Shown: in pieces, positions 62,861 through 64,000 of the stretch | Numbering within the stretch: the first letter of the stretch is position 1 | Layout: every line of letters begins with the position of its first letter | NCBI GenBank assembly: GCA_902541315.1 | Contig: CACBQF010000003.1 | Span: 50,483-114,482, forward strand | Length of the DNA: 64,000 nucleotides | Origin: an uncultured Pelagibacteraceae bacterium | GTDB lineage: Bacteria > Pseudomonadota > Alphaproteobacteria > Pelagibacterales > Pelagibacteraceae | Reading direction: 5' to 3' | Position numbers and translations under genes: made by a program | Notes under the pieces: model-generated | Database searches by the model: none | What the model was told of the DNA's origin: nothing | The model's input: only the letters and a program-made list of their open reading frames with translations

Positions 62861-64000
62861 TTAAACCTTTTCAAAAATAAGTGCAGCATTGGTTCCACCA
62901 AAACCAAAACTGTTTGACATGACCGCATTTAAAGAAACATTTTTCTCTGATTTTGCAACAATTGGAAATTTTTTAGCTTCCTCGTCTATTTCTTTGATAT
63001 TAGCTGAACCAGCAATAAAATCATTTTTCATCATAATTAGACAATATATCGCCTCGTGCACCGACGCCGCTCCTAAAGGATGACCTGATAAAGATTTTGT
63101 TGAGCTTATTTTCGGAATTTGTTCACCAAAAGTCTCTTTTACAGCGTTTAATTCTGTTATGTCTCCAACTGGAGTAGATGTTCCATGGGTATTAATATAA
63201 TCAATTTTATTTTTTGCTGTTGCCATTGCCATCTTCATACACCTTACAGCTCCTTCGCCAGATGGTGCTACCATATCATAACCATCTGAGGTTGCTCCAT
63301 ACCCAGTAAGTTCAGCATATATTTTAGCACCTCTTGCTTTAGCATGTTCATATTCTTCGAGCACCAATACTCCACCCCCACCAGCAATAACGAAACCATC
63401 TCTTGTTTTATCATAGGCTCTTGAAGCAGTTTCAGGTGTATCATTATATTTTGAGGACAAAGCAGTCATCGCATCAAACATAGCTGTCATGGCCCAATGA
63501 ATTTCCTCGCTCCCACCAGCGAAGACAATATTTTGTTTACCCATTTGAATTAACTCCATGGAGTTTCCTATACAATGCCCACTAGTTGCACATGCTGAAC
63601 TCATTGTATAATTAGTACCCTTTATCTTAAATGGAACAGCCAAGGTTGCTGAAGCAGTGCTTGCCATTGTTCTTGGAACAATAAATGGTCCCATAAGTTT
63701 TGGAGTTTTAGCTCTAGTTTTATCTGCAGCTAAAATCACATTTTCAATCGATGGGCCACCTGAGCCCATTACTATCCCTGTCATAAAATTACTTACCTCT
63801 TTCTCCTCAAGCCCAGAGTCTTCGATAGCTTCTTTCATTGCAATATAATTATATGCTGAGCCTGATCCCATAAATCTTATTGTTTTTCTATCAATAAAAT
63901 TCTCAAGTTTTATATTTGGTTTACCGTGAATATGACTTTTTAGATTATGTTCTTTATACTCTGGACTAAAAGATATTCCAGACTTTGAGTTTAAGAGAGA
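62861..64000 (-). CDS. fabB: Beta-ketoacyl-ACP synthase I (partial, N-terminus beyond window)
   Basis: FabB elongates fatty acyl-ACP chains and is needed for unsaturated ones. The reading frame continues past the ATG at 63871 used in the track: upstream codons read ...[28 protein letters not shown], typical for KAS I, so the start is outside the window and about 30 residues are missing. Catalytic Cys lies in [14 protein letters not shown], the two His in [11 protein letters not shown] and [14 protein letters not shown], with GGTNAALIF at the end. Confidence 0.95.
   Translation of the reverse strand, partial: SLLNSKSGISFSPEYKEHNLKSHIHGKPNIKLENFIDRKTIRFMGSGSAYNYIAMKEAIEDSGLEEKEVSNFMTGIVMGSGGPSIENVILAADKTRAKTPKLMGPFIVPRTMASTASATLAVPFKIKGTNYTMSSACATSGHCIGNSMELIQMGKQNIVFAGGSEEIHWAMTAMFDAMTALSSKYNDTPETASRAYDKTRDGFVIAGGGGVLVLEEYEHAKARGAKIYAELTGYGATSDGYDMVAPSGEGAVRCMKMAMATAKNKIDYINTHGTSTPVGDITELNAVKETFGEQIPKISSTKSLSGHPLGAASVHEAIYCLIMMKNDFIAGSANIKEIDEEAKKFPIVAKSEKNVSLNAVMSNSFGFGGTNAALIFEKV

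Noticed and set aside
1-64000. CRISPR arrays, tRNA/rRNA genes, transposons, prophage or toxin-antitoxin cassettes
   Set aside because: Looked for while reading; no regularly spaced repeats, cloverleaf/CCA-type genes, transposase motifs or phage genes were seen. A covariance-model scan would be needed to exclude divergent ncRNAs.

Overview
The window is a very AT-rich, tightly packed bacterial chromosome segment. The gene set and gene order are those of a free-living, genome-streamlined alphaproteobacterium of the SAR11 (Pelagibacterales) type. The reasons are: an alphaproteobacterial origin-proximal cluster (dnaQ-coaE-aroE-maf-ppsR / hemE-hemH-hemJ-rho-mnmE-mnmG-rsmG-parA-parB), many gene overlaps of 1-20 bp, very short spacers, lysine/asparagine-rich proteins, and repeated absence of genes that normally sit in these neighbourhoods (no mutS-glnD before murJ, no rimP/ylxR/truB in the nusA-infB-pnp cluster, no rimI next to tsaB, no corC before lnt). 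This assignment is inference from content and synteny; no rRNA gene is present to confirm it.

Layout. 1-1401 (-): hisB-hisH-hisA, histidine biosynthesis. 1493-3381 (+): hslVU protease. 3385-5238 (-): a sulfotransferase, an Smr protein and a Tim44-like membrane protein. 5296-6127 (+): fxsA-secB. 6120-9581 (-): dnaQ-coaE-aroE-maf-ppsR. 9582-9842: probable oriC, where gene orientation switches. 9843-21001 (+): haem genes, rho, an inserted GT41 glycosyltransferase, mnmE/mnmG/rsmG and parAB, with a near-perfect parS inside rsmG. 20985-25571 (-): holA-lptE-leuS-DUF3576 lipoprotein. 25769-26755 (+): a highly expressed-looking porin with a strong terminator. 26768-29156: ThiE-like, PLP-binding protein, L,D-transpeptidase, an orphan winged-helix regulator and an unlisted ArfA-like ribosome-rescue ORF. 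29153-35461 (-): grpE-dnaK-dnaJ-small membrane ORF-dapB-nth-PfkB kinase. 35498-38717: rdgB, LpoA-like, rsmI, BON lipoprotein. 38710-40998 (-): malic enzyme. 41049-45257 (+): murJ-trpS-nfuA-glucosaminidase. 45254-46315 (-): polysaccharide deacetylase. 46263-52573 (+): tsaB-fur-miaB-phoH-ybeY-lnt-metK. 52669-59206 (+): nusA-infB-rbfA-rpsO-pnp. 59211-62054: a small accessory stretch (two small membrane proteins, a GT2 glycosyltransferase, a polytopic membrane protein). 62070-64000 (-): fabI-fabB (fabB runs off the window).

The window is mostly housekeeping. The points that stand out are small or regulatory. (1) Three heat-shock transcription units (hslVU, dnaK, grpE) each carry a CTTG-like box, exactly 17 nt, then an NC[CT]ATNT box, placed so close to the start codon that the mRNAs would be nearly leaderless. 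(2) There are three translated-looking short ORFs missing from the ORF track: a 40-aa ArfA-like protein, a 55-aa two-helix membrane protein coupled to dapB, and a 50-aa membrane protein after pnp. (3) A candidate oriC and a parS site lie about 9 kb apart. (4) Some DNA is used twice: a terminator that also encodes a C-terminus, two start codons sharing one ATGCAT palindrome, and a stacked-AUG leader on pnp. I saw no tRNA, rRNA, CRISPR array, transposase or phage gene. No gap without a gene exceeds 300 bases.
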